Below, piece by piece: positions 35,953 to 44,397 of a stretch of DNA of 64,000 nt. Under the pieces are notes generated by a model. It was not told where the DNA came from and searched no databases. It saw nothing but the letters and a program-made list of their open reading frames with translations. The number at the start of each line of letters is the position of its first letter. Position 1 is the stretch's first letter. This DNA is from Nitrogeniibacter aestuarii (GTDB taxonomy: Bacteria > Pseudomonadota > Gammaproteobacteria > Burkholderiales > Rhodocyclaceae): positions 3,162,001 to 3,226,000 of the forward strand of contig NZ_CP071321.1 of the NCBI RefSeq assembly GCF_017309585.1, in the 5' to 3' direction. Made by a program: the position numbers and the translations under genes.

Positions 35953-36867
35953 ATGTCTGCACAGGAAATCAAGCAACTGGTCATGGGAACCAGCGAGCGC
36001 AAACACCCGGTAGCCGAAGCCGTCGGTATGCTCGTGTTGCTTGTCGGCGTCATCGCCATGGCCCTCTGGGGCGTGCAGGCAAGCACGCAAGACCCGGTGG
36101 TCACTGCGGCCCTGCGCGGCGGTCTCATCGCTGCCATGGCAACGGCTGCCGGCGCCGTGCCGGTGCTGCTTGCACGCAGCATTGGCGCCAGAACGGTGGA
36201 CACGCTGTTGGGTTTCGGCGCGGGCGTCATGCTGGCTGCCACCGCCTTTTCACTGGTGATGCCGGCGCTGGCTTCGGCCGCAGCACTCGGCATGAGCACC
36301 TGGAGCTCGGGCGGCGTCGTGGTGGCCGGCATCCTGCTTGGCGCAGGCGCCCTGCTGCTCACTGACCACTTCATGCCCCACGAGCACGTCGAAAATGCGC
36401 TCGTCGACAACCGAAGCCAGGCGGACATCGCCCGCGTGTGGCTGTTCGTTGCCGCCATTGCGCTTCACAACGTCCCCGAAGGACTCGCCATTGGCGTCGG
36501 TTTCGCGCAAGACGAAATCGGTAAAGGCGCCGCGCTGGCCGGCGGCATTGCCATTCAGGACATCCCGGAGGGACTGGTGGTGGCCGCAGCGTTGGTCAGT
36601 GCCGGCTATGGTCGTGTGTTCGCCTTCGTGGTCGCCGCGCTCACGGGCCTGGCAGAGCCGGTCGCGGCGGTGATGGGCGCCAGCGTCGTCGGCGTCTTCG
36701 TCAGCATTCTGCCCTGGGCGCTTGCTTTCGCGGCGGGCGCGATGCTGTTCGTGGTCAGCCATGAGATCATTCCCGAGTCGCAGCGTCGCGGCAACGCCTC
36801 GCTGGCCACCAGTGGTCTGACTGTGGGCTTCGCCCTGATGATGCTGCTGGACACCGCGCTGGCCTGA
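35953..36867 (+). CDS. ZIP family divalent metal transporter
   Basis: This 304-residue inner-membrane importer is likely for zinc or a similar metal. It has about eight hydrophobic helices. The metal-site motifs are present in two helices: ALHNVPEGLAIGVGF and GIAIQDIPEGLVVAAAL (HNVPEG and the QDIPEG partner). A His/Glu-rich loop, DHFMPHEHVEN, precedes them. ATG 35953 has GGAGG 8 bases upstream. It is followed by a terminator shared with the opposing SRP RNA gene. Selectivity among Zn, Fe and Mn cannot be told. Confidence 0.92.
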   Translation: MSAQEIKQLVMGTSERKHPVAEAVGMLVLLVGVIAMALWGVQASTQDPVVTAALRGGLIAAMATAAGAVPVLLARSIGARTVDTLLGFGAGVMLAATAFSLVMPALASAAALGMSTWSSGGVVVAGILLGAGALLLTDHFMPHEHVENALVDNRSQADIARVWLFVAAIALHNVPEGLAIGVGFAQDEIGKGAALAGGIAIQDIPEGLVVAAALVSAGYGRVFAFVVAALTGLAEPVAAVMGASVVGVFVSILPWALAFAAGAMLFVVSHEIIPESQRRGNASLATSGLTVGFALMMLLDTALA

Positions 36868-36899
36868 AAATCCGGCCGCGAAATACGGCACGAAAAGCA

Positions 36900-36925
36900 A
36901 AACGCCGACCTGAGGGTCGGCGTTT
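36900..36925. terminator. Bidirectional intrinsic terminator
   Basis: AAACGCCGACC (36900-36910) pairs with GGTCGGCGTTT (36915-36925) across a TGAG loop. T-rich tails occur on both strands (CTTTATT on plus, TTGCTTTTCG on minus). It ends the ZIP gene on plus and the 4.5S RNA on minus. Confidence 0.87.
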
Positions 36926-36933
36926 CTTTATTA

Positions 36934-37036
36934 GGGTGGCGAGCCAAACCCCCGGCACTTGCAGGGAACGGCTGTGGCTGCTGCGTTCCCGCCCTGACCA
37001 GGTTCACCGCGCTGCAATGCGGGGAGACCCGCCACG
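36934..37036 (-). ncRNA. ffs: 4.5S signal recognition particle RNA
   Basis: The minus strand holds the SRP RNA apical core: CTGGTCAGGGCGGGAACGCA followed by GCAGCCACAGC, equivalent to the GGUCAGG...GGAA...GCAGCC loop that binds Ffh. The ends pair: GTGGCGGGTCTCCCC near 37035 with GGGGGTTTGGCTCGCCAC near 36936, giving the long hairpin of the small bacterial SRP RNA. The length of about 100 nt fits. It lies 41 bases downstream of rlmB on the same strand and ahead of a terminator. Ends are approximate. Confidence 0.92.
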
Positions 37037-37077
37037 CGGCGAATTCTAACAGGTTTGAAAAATCGCGGGTCCCGAGT

Positions 37078-37839
37078 TTATCGCTTGCCCGCGACGCGCT
37101 GGCGAACGGCTTCGAACAGACACACACCCGTCGCCACCGACACATTGAGGCTATCGACCGAACCCTGCATGGGAATCTTCGCCAGCACATCGCAGGTGTC
37201 GCGGGTCAGGCGCCGCAGGCCGCTGCCTTCAGCCCCCAGTACCCAGGCCACCGGGCCGGTCTGATCCACGTCGTAGAGTGACTGGTCTGCCTCCCCTGCC
37301 GCGCCGATGATCCAGATGCCGGCGTCCTGCATCTGGCGCAAGGCGCGCGAAAGATTGGTCACGGTCACGTAAGGCACGGTGTCCGCTGCACCACTGGCCA
37401 CCTTGATGGCCGTGGCGTTCAGGCTGGCCGAACGATCCTTCGGGGCGATGACCGCATGCGCGCCGGCGGCATCGGCCACGCGCAGGCAGGCCCCCAGATT
37501 GTGAGGGTCGGTCACCCCGTCAAGCACCAGCATGAGCGCGGTGCCGTTCATGGTCTCGAGCACGTCTTCGAGCTTGAGCACCTTGTGCTGGGCGTCGACA
37601 CGGGCCACGACACCCTGGTGCCGGGCACCGCTGGCCATGCCATCAAGACGACCGTTATCGGTAGGAATGACCCGCACCCCGAGCGATTCGGCCAGCGCCA
37701 CCAGATCGCGCGAGCGTGCGTCCTGACGGGCCTCGGCCACGTGAATCTCGTGAATGGATTCCGCATCGTTGCGCAGCCGCGACTGAATCGCGTGAAACCC
37801 GAAGATGAAACGCGTATCGCGCCCCTGTGACTTAGCCAC
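37078..37839 (-). CDS. rlmB: 23S rRNA (guanosine-2'-O-)-methyltransferase RlmB
   Basis: This SPOUT-class enzyme methylates G2251 of 23S rRNA. The 253-residue protein has the N-terminal RNA-binding substrate domain (FIFGFHAIQSRLRNDAESIHEIHVAE) and the SPOUT motifs LVLDGVTDPHNLGACLRVADAAGAHAVI, WVLGAEGSGLRRLTRDTCD and IPMQGSVDSLNVSVATGVCLFEAVRQR. GTG 37839, overlapping the rnr stop by 8 bases and preceded by AGGG, is the likely start. It is co-transcribed with rnr. Confidence 0.95.
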   Translation of the reverse strand: MAKSQGRDTRFIFGFHAIQSRLRNDAESIHEIHVAEARQDARSRDLVALAESLGVRVIPTDNGRLDGMASGARHQGVVARVDAQHKVLKLEDVLETMNGTALMLVLDGVTDPHNLGACLRVADAAGAHAVIAPKDRSASLNATAIKVASGAADTVPYVTVTNLSRALRQMQDAGIWIIGAAGEADQSLYDVDQTGPVAWVLGAEGSGLRRLTRDTCDVLAKIPMQGSVDSLNVSVATGVCLFEAVRQRVAGKR

Positions 37840-40396
37840 GTGCCCTGCCCTTTCTTCTGCCACCGGGAGATCCACCCTTGGGTGAGGCACCCGCATCATT
37901 GACGTCTTTCACCAGCCGGAAATCGATCTTGGTCGTTTCCAGGTCGACGCGCATGAGCTGAACGGTGATGCGGTCAGACAGGCGGAATCGCTTGCCGGTA
38001 CGTTCGCCATGCAGCTCGTGGCGAGCGTCGTCATACTGGAAATAGTCTTCGCCCAGCTCGGAGATGTGCAGCAGACCTTCCACGAACACATCGTCCAGCG
38101 CCACGAAGAGGCCGAAGGGTACCACCGAGGCAACCGAGCCGGTGAACACTTCTCCAATGCGATCCTGCATGTAGAAGCACTTGAGCCAGGACTCGACATC
38201 GCGGGTGGCCTCATCGGCACGGCGCTCGGTCTGAGAGCAGGCCAGACCGATCTCTTCCCAGTCGCCGGGTGTGTACTGCTGCCCCTGGAGCACGGCCTTG
38301 ATGGCGCGGTGAATCAACAGATCGGGATAGCGCCGAATTGGCGACGTGAAATGGGTGTACGACTCGTAGGCAAGGCCGAAATGGCCGACGTTGTCGGGGC
38401 TGTAGATGGCCTGACGCAAGGAGCGCAACATCACCGTCTGCAGCAATTGTTCGTCCGGCCGGCCCTTCACCTTCTCCAGCAGCTTTGCGTAGTCACCCGC
38501 CTGAGGGTCATCGCCGCCAGTGAGCTGCAGACCGAATTCCCCCATGAAGCTGCGCAACTGCTTGAGCTTGTCGGCCGAGGGCCCCTCGTGAACCCGATAC
38601 AGGGCCGGATGCTCGTGCTTGGCGAGAAACTCGGAAGCGCACACGTTAGCGGCCAGCATGCACTCTTCAATGATCCGGTGTGCGTCATTGCGCGATTCGG
38701 GCACGATGCGGTCGATCTTGCCGTTTTCATTGAAGATCATCCGCGTTTCGGTGGTTTCAAAGTCGATGGCGCCCCGTTTGGCGCGCGCCTTGAGCAGCAC
38801 ACGGAACAGCTTGTCCAGACTCTTGAGGTCATCAAGACGCTCACCAACGACATCCAGTGCCTCGGCGTCGTTATCGTAGAGAGCAGCTGCGACCTGGTTG
38901 TAGGTCAGGCGCGCATGGGAAAACATCACCCCCGGATAGAAGCGATACTGCTTGATCGCCCCGGTCGCGCTGATCGACATGTCACAGACCATGCACAGAC
39001 GATCCACCTGCGGATTGAGCGAGCACAGCCCGTTCGAGAGCTTTTCCGGCAGCATGGGAATGACCCGGCGCGGGAAATAGACCGAATTGCCCCGCTCGCG
39101 CGCATCCTGATCCAGCGCCGAGTCGGGCGTCACGTAGTGAGAAACGTCGGCGATCGCCACCACGAGACGAAACCCCCGCCCCTCTCGGGCGCAGTAAACC
39201 GCATCGTCAAAATCCCGGGCCGTCTCACCGTCAATGGTGACCAGCGGCAGGTCGCGGATGTCTTCGCGATCCGCCATGTCCTTCTTGCGGACCTTGTCGG
39301 GAATCTTCCGCGCCTGAGCCTTGGCCTCGGGCGAGAACTCATGGGGCAACTCATGCTTGCGCAGGGCGATCTCTATTTCCATGCCCGGGTCGGCATACTG
39401 GCCAAGCAGTTCGACCACCTTGCCGATCGGCGCCTGATACTTGGACGGCTGCTCGACGAGCTCGACCACCACCACGTCGCCGGTTTTCACCTTCTTGCGC
39501 CCGCCGGGCGCCAGCAGGATGTCACGTGCGATGCGCTTGTTCTCCGCAGCCACGATCAGCACACCATGTTCTTCGATCACACGCCCCACAATCCGCGAAT
39601 TGGCGCGCTCGAGCACTTCGACGATCTGGCCTTCCGGCCGACCGCGCCGATCGGTACCGGTGATGCGGACCATGGCTCGATCACCATGAAGCACATCGCG
39701 CATCTGGCGCGGACCCAGGAACACATCCTGATCACCCTCGTCGGGAATCAGAAAGCCGTAACCATCGGGGTGACCCTCAACGCGGCCACGAATCAACGAG
39801 ACCTTGTCGGGGATGATGTAGGCGTCGCGCCGGTTGCGCACCAGATCGCCATCGCGTTCCATGGCGCGCAAACGACGCTCGAAAAAGGGCATCTCCGGTT
39901 CGAGAATATCCAGCGCGTCGGCCAGATGCTCCATGGTCATCGGACGCCCCTGCTCCGCCAGCATCTGAACCACGTACTCGCGGCTTGGCAGCGGGTTGTC
40001 ATAGCGCTCACACTCGCGGGCGTAGAAAGGGTCAGCGCGCCGGACAGCGCTCGCCTTGACCGGCTTGGCTTTCGGGGGACGTGACTGGCTGATCTCTGTC
40101 TCAGGCACTGTCTTCGTGCGCGCAGCGCTCGCCGCTGGCGCGCGCAAAAGCGCCGGCACGCTCGTATCTGCGGCGCCACCGCGGCGCGTCCCGACAACTG
40201 GAGAAGACGAAGGCTTCTTGGCGCGGCTCTTTGACGCGGCCTTGGCGGCCGAGGGCTTGCCGGCTTTCTTGGCCGCAGTCTTGACCTGGCTGTTCTTGTC
40301 CGCTGATTTTGCTCTCGGCTTTGCAGCTGATTTTGCCGCCGGAGACTTGGATGTACTGGTTTTCTTGTTTGCGTTCTTTTTGTTTGGTCGATTCAT
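37832..40396 (-). CDS. rnr: Ribonuclease R
   Basis: This 854-residue processive 3'-5' exoribonuclease degrades structured RNA. After a 130-residue Lys/Ala/Ser-rich basic N-terminal extension it has a winged-helix (REYVVQMLAEQGRPMTMEHLADAL), cold-shock domains and an RNB catalytic domain (TIDGETARDFDDAVYCAREG with the catalytic Asp cluster; GHFGLAYESYTHFTSPIRRYPDLLIHRAI). A C-terminal S1 domain (GEVFTGSVASVVPFGLFVALDDVFVEGLLHISEL) and a short basic tail follow. The large basic region is at the N-terminus, unlike E. coli where the lysine-rich part is C-terminal. Confidence 0.96.
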   Translation of the reverse strand: MNRPNKKNANKKTSTSKSPAAKSAAKPRAKSADKNSQVKTAAKKAGKPSAAKAASKSRAKKPSSSPVVGTRRGGAADTSVPALLRAPAASAARTKTVPETEISQSRPPKAKPVKASAVRRADPFYARECERYDNPLPSREYVVQMLAEQGRPMTMEHLADALDILEPEMPFFERRLRAMERDGDLVRNRRDAYIIPDKVSLIRGRVEGHPDGYGFLIPDEGDQDVFLGPRQMRDVLHGDRAMVRITGTDRRGRPEGQIVEVLERANSRIVGRVIEEHGVLIVAAENKRIARDILLAPGGRKKVKTGDVVVVELVEQPSKYQAPIGKVVELLGQYADPGMEIEIALRKHELPHEFSPEAKAQARKIPDKVRKKDMADREDIRDLPLVTIDGETARDFDDAVYCAREGRGFRLVVAIADVSHYVTPDSALDQDARERGNSVYFPRRVIPMLPEKLSNGLCSLNPQVDRLCMVCDMSISATGAIKQYRFYPGVMFSHARLTYNQVAAALYDNDAEALDVVGERLDDLKSLDKLFRVLLKARAKRGAIDFETTETRMIFNENGKIDRIVPESRNDAHRIIEECMLAANVCASEFLAKHEHPALYRVHEGPSADKLKQLRSFMGEFGLQLTGGDDPQAGDYAKLLEKVKGRPDEQLLQTVMLRSLRQAIYSPDNVGHFGLAYESYTHFTSPIRRYPDLLIHRAIKAVLQGQQYTPGDWEEIGLACSQTERRADEATRDVESWLKCFYMQDRIGEVFTGSVASVVPFGLFVALDDVFVEGLLHISELGEDYFQYDDARHELHGERTGKRFRLSDRITVQLMRVDLETTKIDFRLVKDVNDAGASPKGGSPGGRRKGRARG

Positions 40397-40423
40397 TGAC
40401 AATCTTCTAGGAGTCGATATAAT
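40396..40423 (+). promoter_or_regulatory. Promoter of the first tRNA-Leu
   Basis: A TTGACA at 40396-40401 and TATAAT at 40418-40423 are separated by 16 bases, which is a full consensus sigma-70 promoter. It lies just ahead of the tRNA (5' end 40436) and overlaps the start codon region of the divergent rnr gene. Confidence 0.85.
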
Positions 40424-40435
40424 GCGCGCCTTCTC

Positions 40436-40522
40436 GCCCAGATGGCGGAATTGGTAGACGCGCTAGCTTCAGGTGCTAGTGTACGCAAGTACGTGGAGGT
40501 TCGAGTCCTCTTCTGGGCACCA
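40436..40522 (+). tRNA. tRNA-Leu (anticodon CAG)
   Basis: This is an 87-nt class II tRNA. The acceptor 5' GCCCAGA pairs with 3' TCTGGGC before an encoded ACCA. The anticodon arm CGCTAGCTTCAGGTGCTAGTG shows CAG. A variable arm of leucine type and T-loop GGTTCGAGTCC follow. It reads CUG codons. Confidence 0.97.
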
Positions 40523-40534
40523 AATTCCAGATCA

Positions 40535-40566
40535 AGCCGGTCAGTTCGCTGACCGGCTTTTTCTTT
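40535..40566 (+). terminator. Intrinsic terminator after the first tRNA-Leu
   Basis: The stem AGCCGGTCAG/CTGACCGGCT (40535-40544 with 40549-40558, loop TTCG) is followed by TTTTCTTTGT. Confidence 0.9.
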
Positions 40567-40601
40567 GTCTGTCCGCTTGGACACACCCGCCCGAATTTCG
40601 T

Positions 40602-40629
40602 TTGCTTTTTCAAAAACAGAAGCTATAAT
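40602..40629 (+). promoter_or_regulatory. Promoter of the second tRNA-Leu
   Basis: TTGCTT at 40602-40607 and TATAAT at 40624-40629 are 16 bases apart, about 10 bases ahead of the tRNA 5' end. Confidence 0.75.
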
Positions 40630-40639
40630 TCGGCCTCTT

Positions 40640-40726
40640 GCCCAGGTGGCGGAATTGGTAGACGCGCTAGCTTCAGGTGCTAGTGTACGTAAGTACGTGG
40701 AGGTTCGAGTCCTCTCCTGGGCACCA
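40640..40726 (+). tRNA. tRNA-Leu (anticodon CAG), second copy
   Basis: It is nearly identical to the copy about 200 bases upstream, differing in a few acceptor-stem and variable-arm bases (GCCCAGG/CCTGGGC acceptor; GTACGTAAGTACG instead of GTACGCAAGTACG). The anticodon CAG and the encoded CCA are the same. Confidence 0.97.
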
Positions 40727-40734
40727 GATTCCGA

Positions 40735-40763
40735 GAGCTGACCATTCGGTCGGCTCTTTTTCG
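40735..40763 (+). terminator. Intrinsic terminator after the second tRNA-Leu
   Basis: GAGCTGACC (40735-40743) pairs with GGTCGGCTC (40748-40756) around ATTC and is followed by TTTTTCG. Confidence 0.85.
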
Positions 40764-40810
40764 TTGACCGGCAGTCTACTCCACCCGGCAAACCGTCACG
40801 AGTCAAAGTA

Positions 40811-40836
40811 AAACGCCCCGGTCTCCCGGGGCGTTT
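40811..40836. terminator. Intrinsic terminator of the purA operon
   Basis: AAACGCCCCGG (40811-40821) pairs with CCGGGGCGTTT (40826-40836) across TCTC. On the minus strand the purA stop is 5 bases upstream and the T tract follows the stem; the plus strand side also has T residues. Confidence 0.87.
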
Positions 40837-40840
40837 CGCA

Positions 40841-42151
40841 TTACTTGAACGGATGGCGCAGAACAATCGTTTCGTCGCGATCCGGACCGGTGGAGATCAT
40901 ATCCACGGGCACCGCACACACTTCTTCGATGCGCTTCAGGTAAGCACGTGCAGCCGCCGGCAGATCTTCATAGTTCTTGACGCCAACGGTGCTTTCCTTC
41001 CAACCCGCCAGCGATTCATACACCGGCACGCAGCGCTCGGTCTCTTCTGCGCCCACGGGCAGGATGTCACACACTTTGCCGTCGAGTTCATAGCCGGTGC
41101 ACAGCTTCACTTCTTCAACGCCGTCGAGCACATCCAGCTTGGTCACGCACAGACCGGACACGCCATTGATCTGGATGGAACGCTTGAGTGCAGCGGCATC
41201 GAACCAGCCACAGCGACGGGCACGACCCGTGGTCGAGCCGAATTCATTGCCCTTGGTGGCCAGATGTTTACCGATCGGATCCAGCTTGCTTTCTGCATCG
41301 TACAGCTCGGTCGGGAACGGGCCTGAACCCACCCGCGTCGTGTATGCCTTGGTGATGCCCAAAACGTAGTGCAGCATGCTGGGACCGACACCGGCACCCG
41401 GCGCCGCTGCCCCTGCGGTGCAGTTGCTGGAGGTGACGAACGGATAGGTCCCGTGGTCGATGTCGAGCAGCGTCCCCTGAGCACCTTCAAACAGCAGATT
41501 CGCGCCATCACGATGGGCTTCGTACAACGCACGCGGCACGTCGGCGACCAACTGCTCAAGGCGCGGCGCCATGGCCAGGGATTCGTCGAGTGTCTTCTGG
41601 AAATCGACCGGCTCGACCTGGTAATACTGGGTCAGCATGAAGTTGTAGTAGTCGAGCAACTCACCCAGTTGCTCGGCAAAACGCTTCGGACGCAGCAGAT
41701 CCTGCACACGCAAGGCGCGACGGGCCACCTTATCTTCATACGCTGGCCCGATACCGCGCCCGGTGGTGCCGATCTTCTTGGCGCCTCGAGCGGCCTCGCG
41801 CGCCAGATCCATCGCCTTGTGATACGGCAGGATCAGCGGGCAGGCTTCGGAGATGCGCAGGCGCTCGGTCACGTTGACACCCGCTGCCTCGAGCTTGTCG
41901 ATTTCTGCCAGCAGTGCCTCAGGGGAAACCACGACCCCGTTACCGATGTAACAGGCGACGCCTTCGCGCAGGATCCCGGATGGAATCAGGTGAAGCACGG
42001 TCTTCTGATCGCCGATGACCAGCGTATGCCCCGCATTGTGTCCGCCCTGGAAGCGCACCACACCCTGGGCATGGTCCGTCAGCCAGTCGACGATCTTGCC
42101 CTTGCCCTCATCGCCCCACTGGGTACCGATGACGATTACGTTCTTAGCCAT
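40841..42151 (-). CDS. purA: Adenylosuccinate synthetase
   Basis: This enzyme makes adenylosuccinate from IMP and aspartate with GTP. The 436-residue protein starts MAKNVIVIGTQWGDEGKGKIVDWL (GDEGKGK P-loop). It also has GGHNAGHTLV, GTTGRGIGPAYEDKVAR, LFEGAQGTLLDIDHGTYPFVTSSN and the C-terminal GTP-site region KLDVLDGVEEV. It is the last gene of the long operon that starts with ndk, 7 bases after hisZ, with a terminator after it. Confidence 0.98.
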   Translation of the reverse strand: MAKNVIVIGTQWGDEGKGKIVDWLTDHAQGVVRFQGGHNAGHTLVIGDQKTVLHLIPSGILREGVACYIGNGVVVSPEALLAEIDKLEAAGVNVTERLRISEACPLILPYHKAMDLAREAARGAKKIGTTGRGIGPAYEDKVARRALRVQDLLRPKRFAEQLGELLDYYNFMLTQYYQVEPVDFQKTLDESLAMAPRLEQLVADVPRALYEAHRDGANLLFEGAQGTLLDIDHGTYPFVTSSNCTAGAAAPGAGVGPSMLHYVLGITKAYTTRVGSGPFPTELYDAESKLDPIGKHLATKGNEFGSTTGRARRCGWFDAAALKRSIQINGVSGLCVTKLDVLDGVEEVKLCTGYELDGKVCDILPVGAEETERCVPVYESLAGWKESTVGVKNYEDLPAAARAYLKRIEEVCAVPVDMISTGPDRDETIVLRHPFK

Positions 42152-42158
42152 TTATTAC

Positions 42159-43313
42159 TCAATCTCCAACGAGCGGCACGACCGTCCATCGGTCGCCCTC
42201 TTTAACCAGCTGGCGGTCACACCCCGCCTCACGCCACGAGCCGTCATGACCCGGCAGCGCTTCCATGACAATTTCGCCCTGCTGACGCAACTGCGCCACT
42301 TGCGCCACGAGCGCTTCTTCGGTCAGTTTCGGCGCCAGAATCGCACCCGGCTGTTCCATGTCCGGCAATCCCCGGACCAGCTCACGCAGGTCGAGGCTGA
42401 ATCCCGTCGCGGGACGTCCGCGCCCGAAAGCCTCGCCCACAGCGTCGTAGCGACCACCCAAAGCCAATGCGGCGGCAGAGTGGGCACCATAGGCCGCGAA
42501 CACGACACCACTGTGGTAATGGTAGCCCCGGAGGTCTGCCAAATCGATGCTGATCGGCAAACCGTCCAGCTCAGCCGCGACGGCCTTGAGTTCGTCGAGC
42601 GCCGCGACCACCTCAGGCCAGTCCGGCAGTTCGCGGACAGCATCGTCGAGCACCTCGACACCACCATACAATCGCGGCAGCGCCAGCAAGGCACTCTTGA
42701 CCGGCTCGGCGCAATCCGCAAGACGCTCCGACAAGCCCGGAATATCCTTTGTCTGCAACAGACCGAGCACGTCACGCACCGCCTCGTCGTCGAAACCACT
42801 GCGTTCGATCAAGGCACGGAACAGGCCCACGTGGCTGACATCGATGCGCGAGGTCTCGACGCGGGCAATCGTCATCACCTCATTGAGCAGCCGCATCACC
42901 TCGATGTCCGCTTCAATACCGGCGTGTCCGTAGATCTCGGCCCCCAACTGCATGGGCTCGCGAGAAGCGGTCAGCGTCGCCGGCATCGCGTGCGCCACCG
43001 CGCCGCAGTAACACAGCCGGGTAACGCCTTCGCGATTGAGCAGATGTGCATCGATCCGGGCCACCTGCGGCGTCATGTCGGCGCGAACGCCGAGCGTGCG
43101 ACCGCTCAGTTGATCGACAGACTTGAAAGTTCGCAGCGTGAGGTCCTGCCCTGCACCGGTCAGCAGGGATTCGAGGTACTCGATGAGTGGCGGCACCACC
43201 ATCTGGTACCCATGCGAGCGAAATGCATCGAGCAACCGGCGACGCAGCTGTTCGAGCTTGTCTGCCTCGGGCGGCAGCACATCCTGGAAGTATTCGGGCA
43301 GCACCCAGCGCAT
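42159..43313 (-). CDS. hisZ: ATP phosphoribosyltransferase regulatory subunit HisZ
   Basis: HisZ is a catalytically inactive HisRS-like protein that activates the short form of HisG. The 384-residue sequence opens RWVLPEYFQDVLPPEADKLEQLRRRLLDAFRSHGYQMVVPPLIEYLESLL and has class II synthetase-type motif 2 remnants (RADMTPQVARIDAHLLNREGVTRLCYCGAV) and GGRYDAVGEAFGRGRPATGFSLDL. It lacks the C-terminal anticodon-binding domain of the true HisS, which is encoded separately at 50325-51620. hisZ next to purA and hflC is the usual betaproteobacterial order. Confidence 0.95.
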   Translation of the reverse strand: MRWVLPEYFQDVLPPEADKLEQLRRRLLDAFRSHGYQMVVPPLIEYLESLLTGAGQDLTLRTFKSVDQLSGRTLGVRADMTPQVARIDAHLLNREGVTRLCYCGAVAHAMPATLTASREPMQLGAEIYGHAGIEADIEVMRLLNEVMTIARVETSRIDVSHVGLFRALIERSGFDDEAVRDVLGLLQTKDIPGLSERLADCAEPVKSALLALPRLYGGVEVLDDAVRELPDWPEVVAALDELKAVAAELDGLPISIDLADLRGYHYHSGVVFAAYGAHSAAALALGGRYDAVGEAFGRGRPATGFSLDLRELVRGLPDMEQPGAILAPKLTEEALVAQVAQLRQQGEIVMEALPGHDGSWREAGCDRQLVKEGDRWTVVPLVGD

Positions 43314-43321
43314 GAGTCTAC

Positions 43322-43510
43322 TTATTCACTGAAGAAAAAAAGCAGAATGAGTCCGAGCAACATCGAACTCAGACCGATGAATCGAATCTGGCCATCCGCC
43401 ATCTCGACGAGGCGGCGAAAGGTTTCCCGCCAGGTGGCGGGCGCAATAAACGGCAAAATGCCCTCGATGATCAACATGAGGGCAATGGCCGTCAATAAGG
43501 TGGACTTCAT
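43322..43510 (-). CDS. DUF2065 family small membrane protein
   Basis: This 62-residue protein has two hydrophobic helices (LLTAIALMLIIEGILPFIAPATW and IRFIGLSSMLLGLILLFFF). It fits DUF2065, found next to hflC in many proteobacteria. Its start overlaps the hflC stop (ATGA), so they are coupled. Function is unknown; a link to HflKC-FtsH is suggested by context only. Confidence 0.9.
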   Translation of the reverse strand: MKSTLLTAIALMLIIEGILPFIAPATWRETFRRLVEMADGQIRFIGLSSMLLGLILLFFFSE

Positions 43511-44397
43511 TCAGCTTTTGGCTTTGTGCGTCCGCTCCCTTGGCGCAGGTACTTGAAGAAGTCACTGTCAGGCTCAACCACGAGTACATCGCCCTTGTCC
43601 GAGAACGTCTCGCGATACGCCTGCAAGCTGCGGTAGAAACTGTAGAACTCGGAATCCTGACCAAACGCATCGGCATAAATCGCTGCGGCCTTGGCATCGC
43701 CCTCACCCTTGACGCTCTGCGCATCCCGGTAGGCTTCGGCCACGATGATTTCCCGCTGGCGATCCGCGTCAGCACGAATACGCTCCGCCTCGGCCGCACC
43801 TTCGGACCGCAACTCATTGGCCACGCGCTTGCGCTCGGCCTCCATGCGGCGATAGACCGATTCGGACACTTCCGTGGGCAGATCGACGCGCTTCAGACGC
43901 ACATCGACAATCTCGACGCCAATCTTGCGCGCATCGGTATCTGCCTTGACCCGCATGCGCTCCATGATGTCGTCACGCTGACCTGACACGACTTCGTGCA
44001 CCGTGCGCTTACCGAATTCCTCGCGCAACCCCGCATTGACGGTCTGCTCGATCCGGGTCAGGGCGCGGGACTCGATACCGCCCACTGAAACGAAATACAA
44101 CTCCGGGTCGGCAACCCGCCACTTCACGAAAAGATCCACAAGCACGTTTTTCTTTTCGGACGTTATGAAGCGCTCTGGTTCGGGCGTATCCATGGTCAGG
44201 ATACGTCGGTCGAAGTAGGTCACATTCTGAATGAGCGGCACCTTGAAGTTCAGGCCGGGCTCCTTGATGACCTTCTTGATCTGTCCAAACTGGCGAACAA
44301 TCGCGAACTGGCGCTTATCGACGGTGAACATCGACATGGACACCACAGCGAGAGCAAACAGGACGACCCCGAGAATGATGGGAGTACGATCACGCAT
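43507..44397 (-). CDS. hflC: Membrane protease modulator HflC
   Basis: This 296-residue SPFH/prohibitin-domain protein is anchored by an N-terminal helix (TPIILGVVLFALAVVSMSMF) with the bulk in the periplasm. VDKRQFAIVRQFGQIKKVIKEPGLNFKVPLIQNVTYFDRRIL opens the SPFH domain. A coiled-coil region with RMEAERKRVANELRSEGAAEAERIRADADRQ follows. With HflK it forms the cage around FtsH. The one-base TAATG overlap with hflK shows coupling. Confidence 0.97.
   Translation of the reverse strand: MRDRTPIILGVVLFALAVVSMSMFTVDKRQFAIVRQFGQIKKVIKEPGLNFKVPLIQNVTYFDRRILTMDTPEPERFITSEKKNVLVDLFVKWRVADPELYFVSVGGIESRALTRIEQTVNAGLREEFGKRTVHEVVSGQRDDIMERMRVKADTDARKIGVEIVDVRLKRVDLPTEVSESVYRRMEAERKRVANELRSEGAAEAERIRADADRQREIIVAEAYRDAQSVKGEGDAKAAAIYADAFGQDSEFYSFYRSLQAYRETFSDKGDVLVVEPDSDFFKYLRQGSGRTKPKAE

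Noticed and set aside
38009..40084. A 691-codon open frame on the plus strand opposite rnr
   Set aside because: The minus strand is a complete RNase R with all catalytic motifs. Long antisense frames are common in GC-rich genes; the product has no domain and unusual His/Arg/Leu-rich composition.
40436..40726. tRNA genes as an integration site of a mobile element
   Set aside because: No integrase, transposase or direct repeat of the tRNA 3' end is present nearby. The second copy is a complete tRNA with its own promoter.
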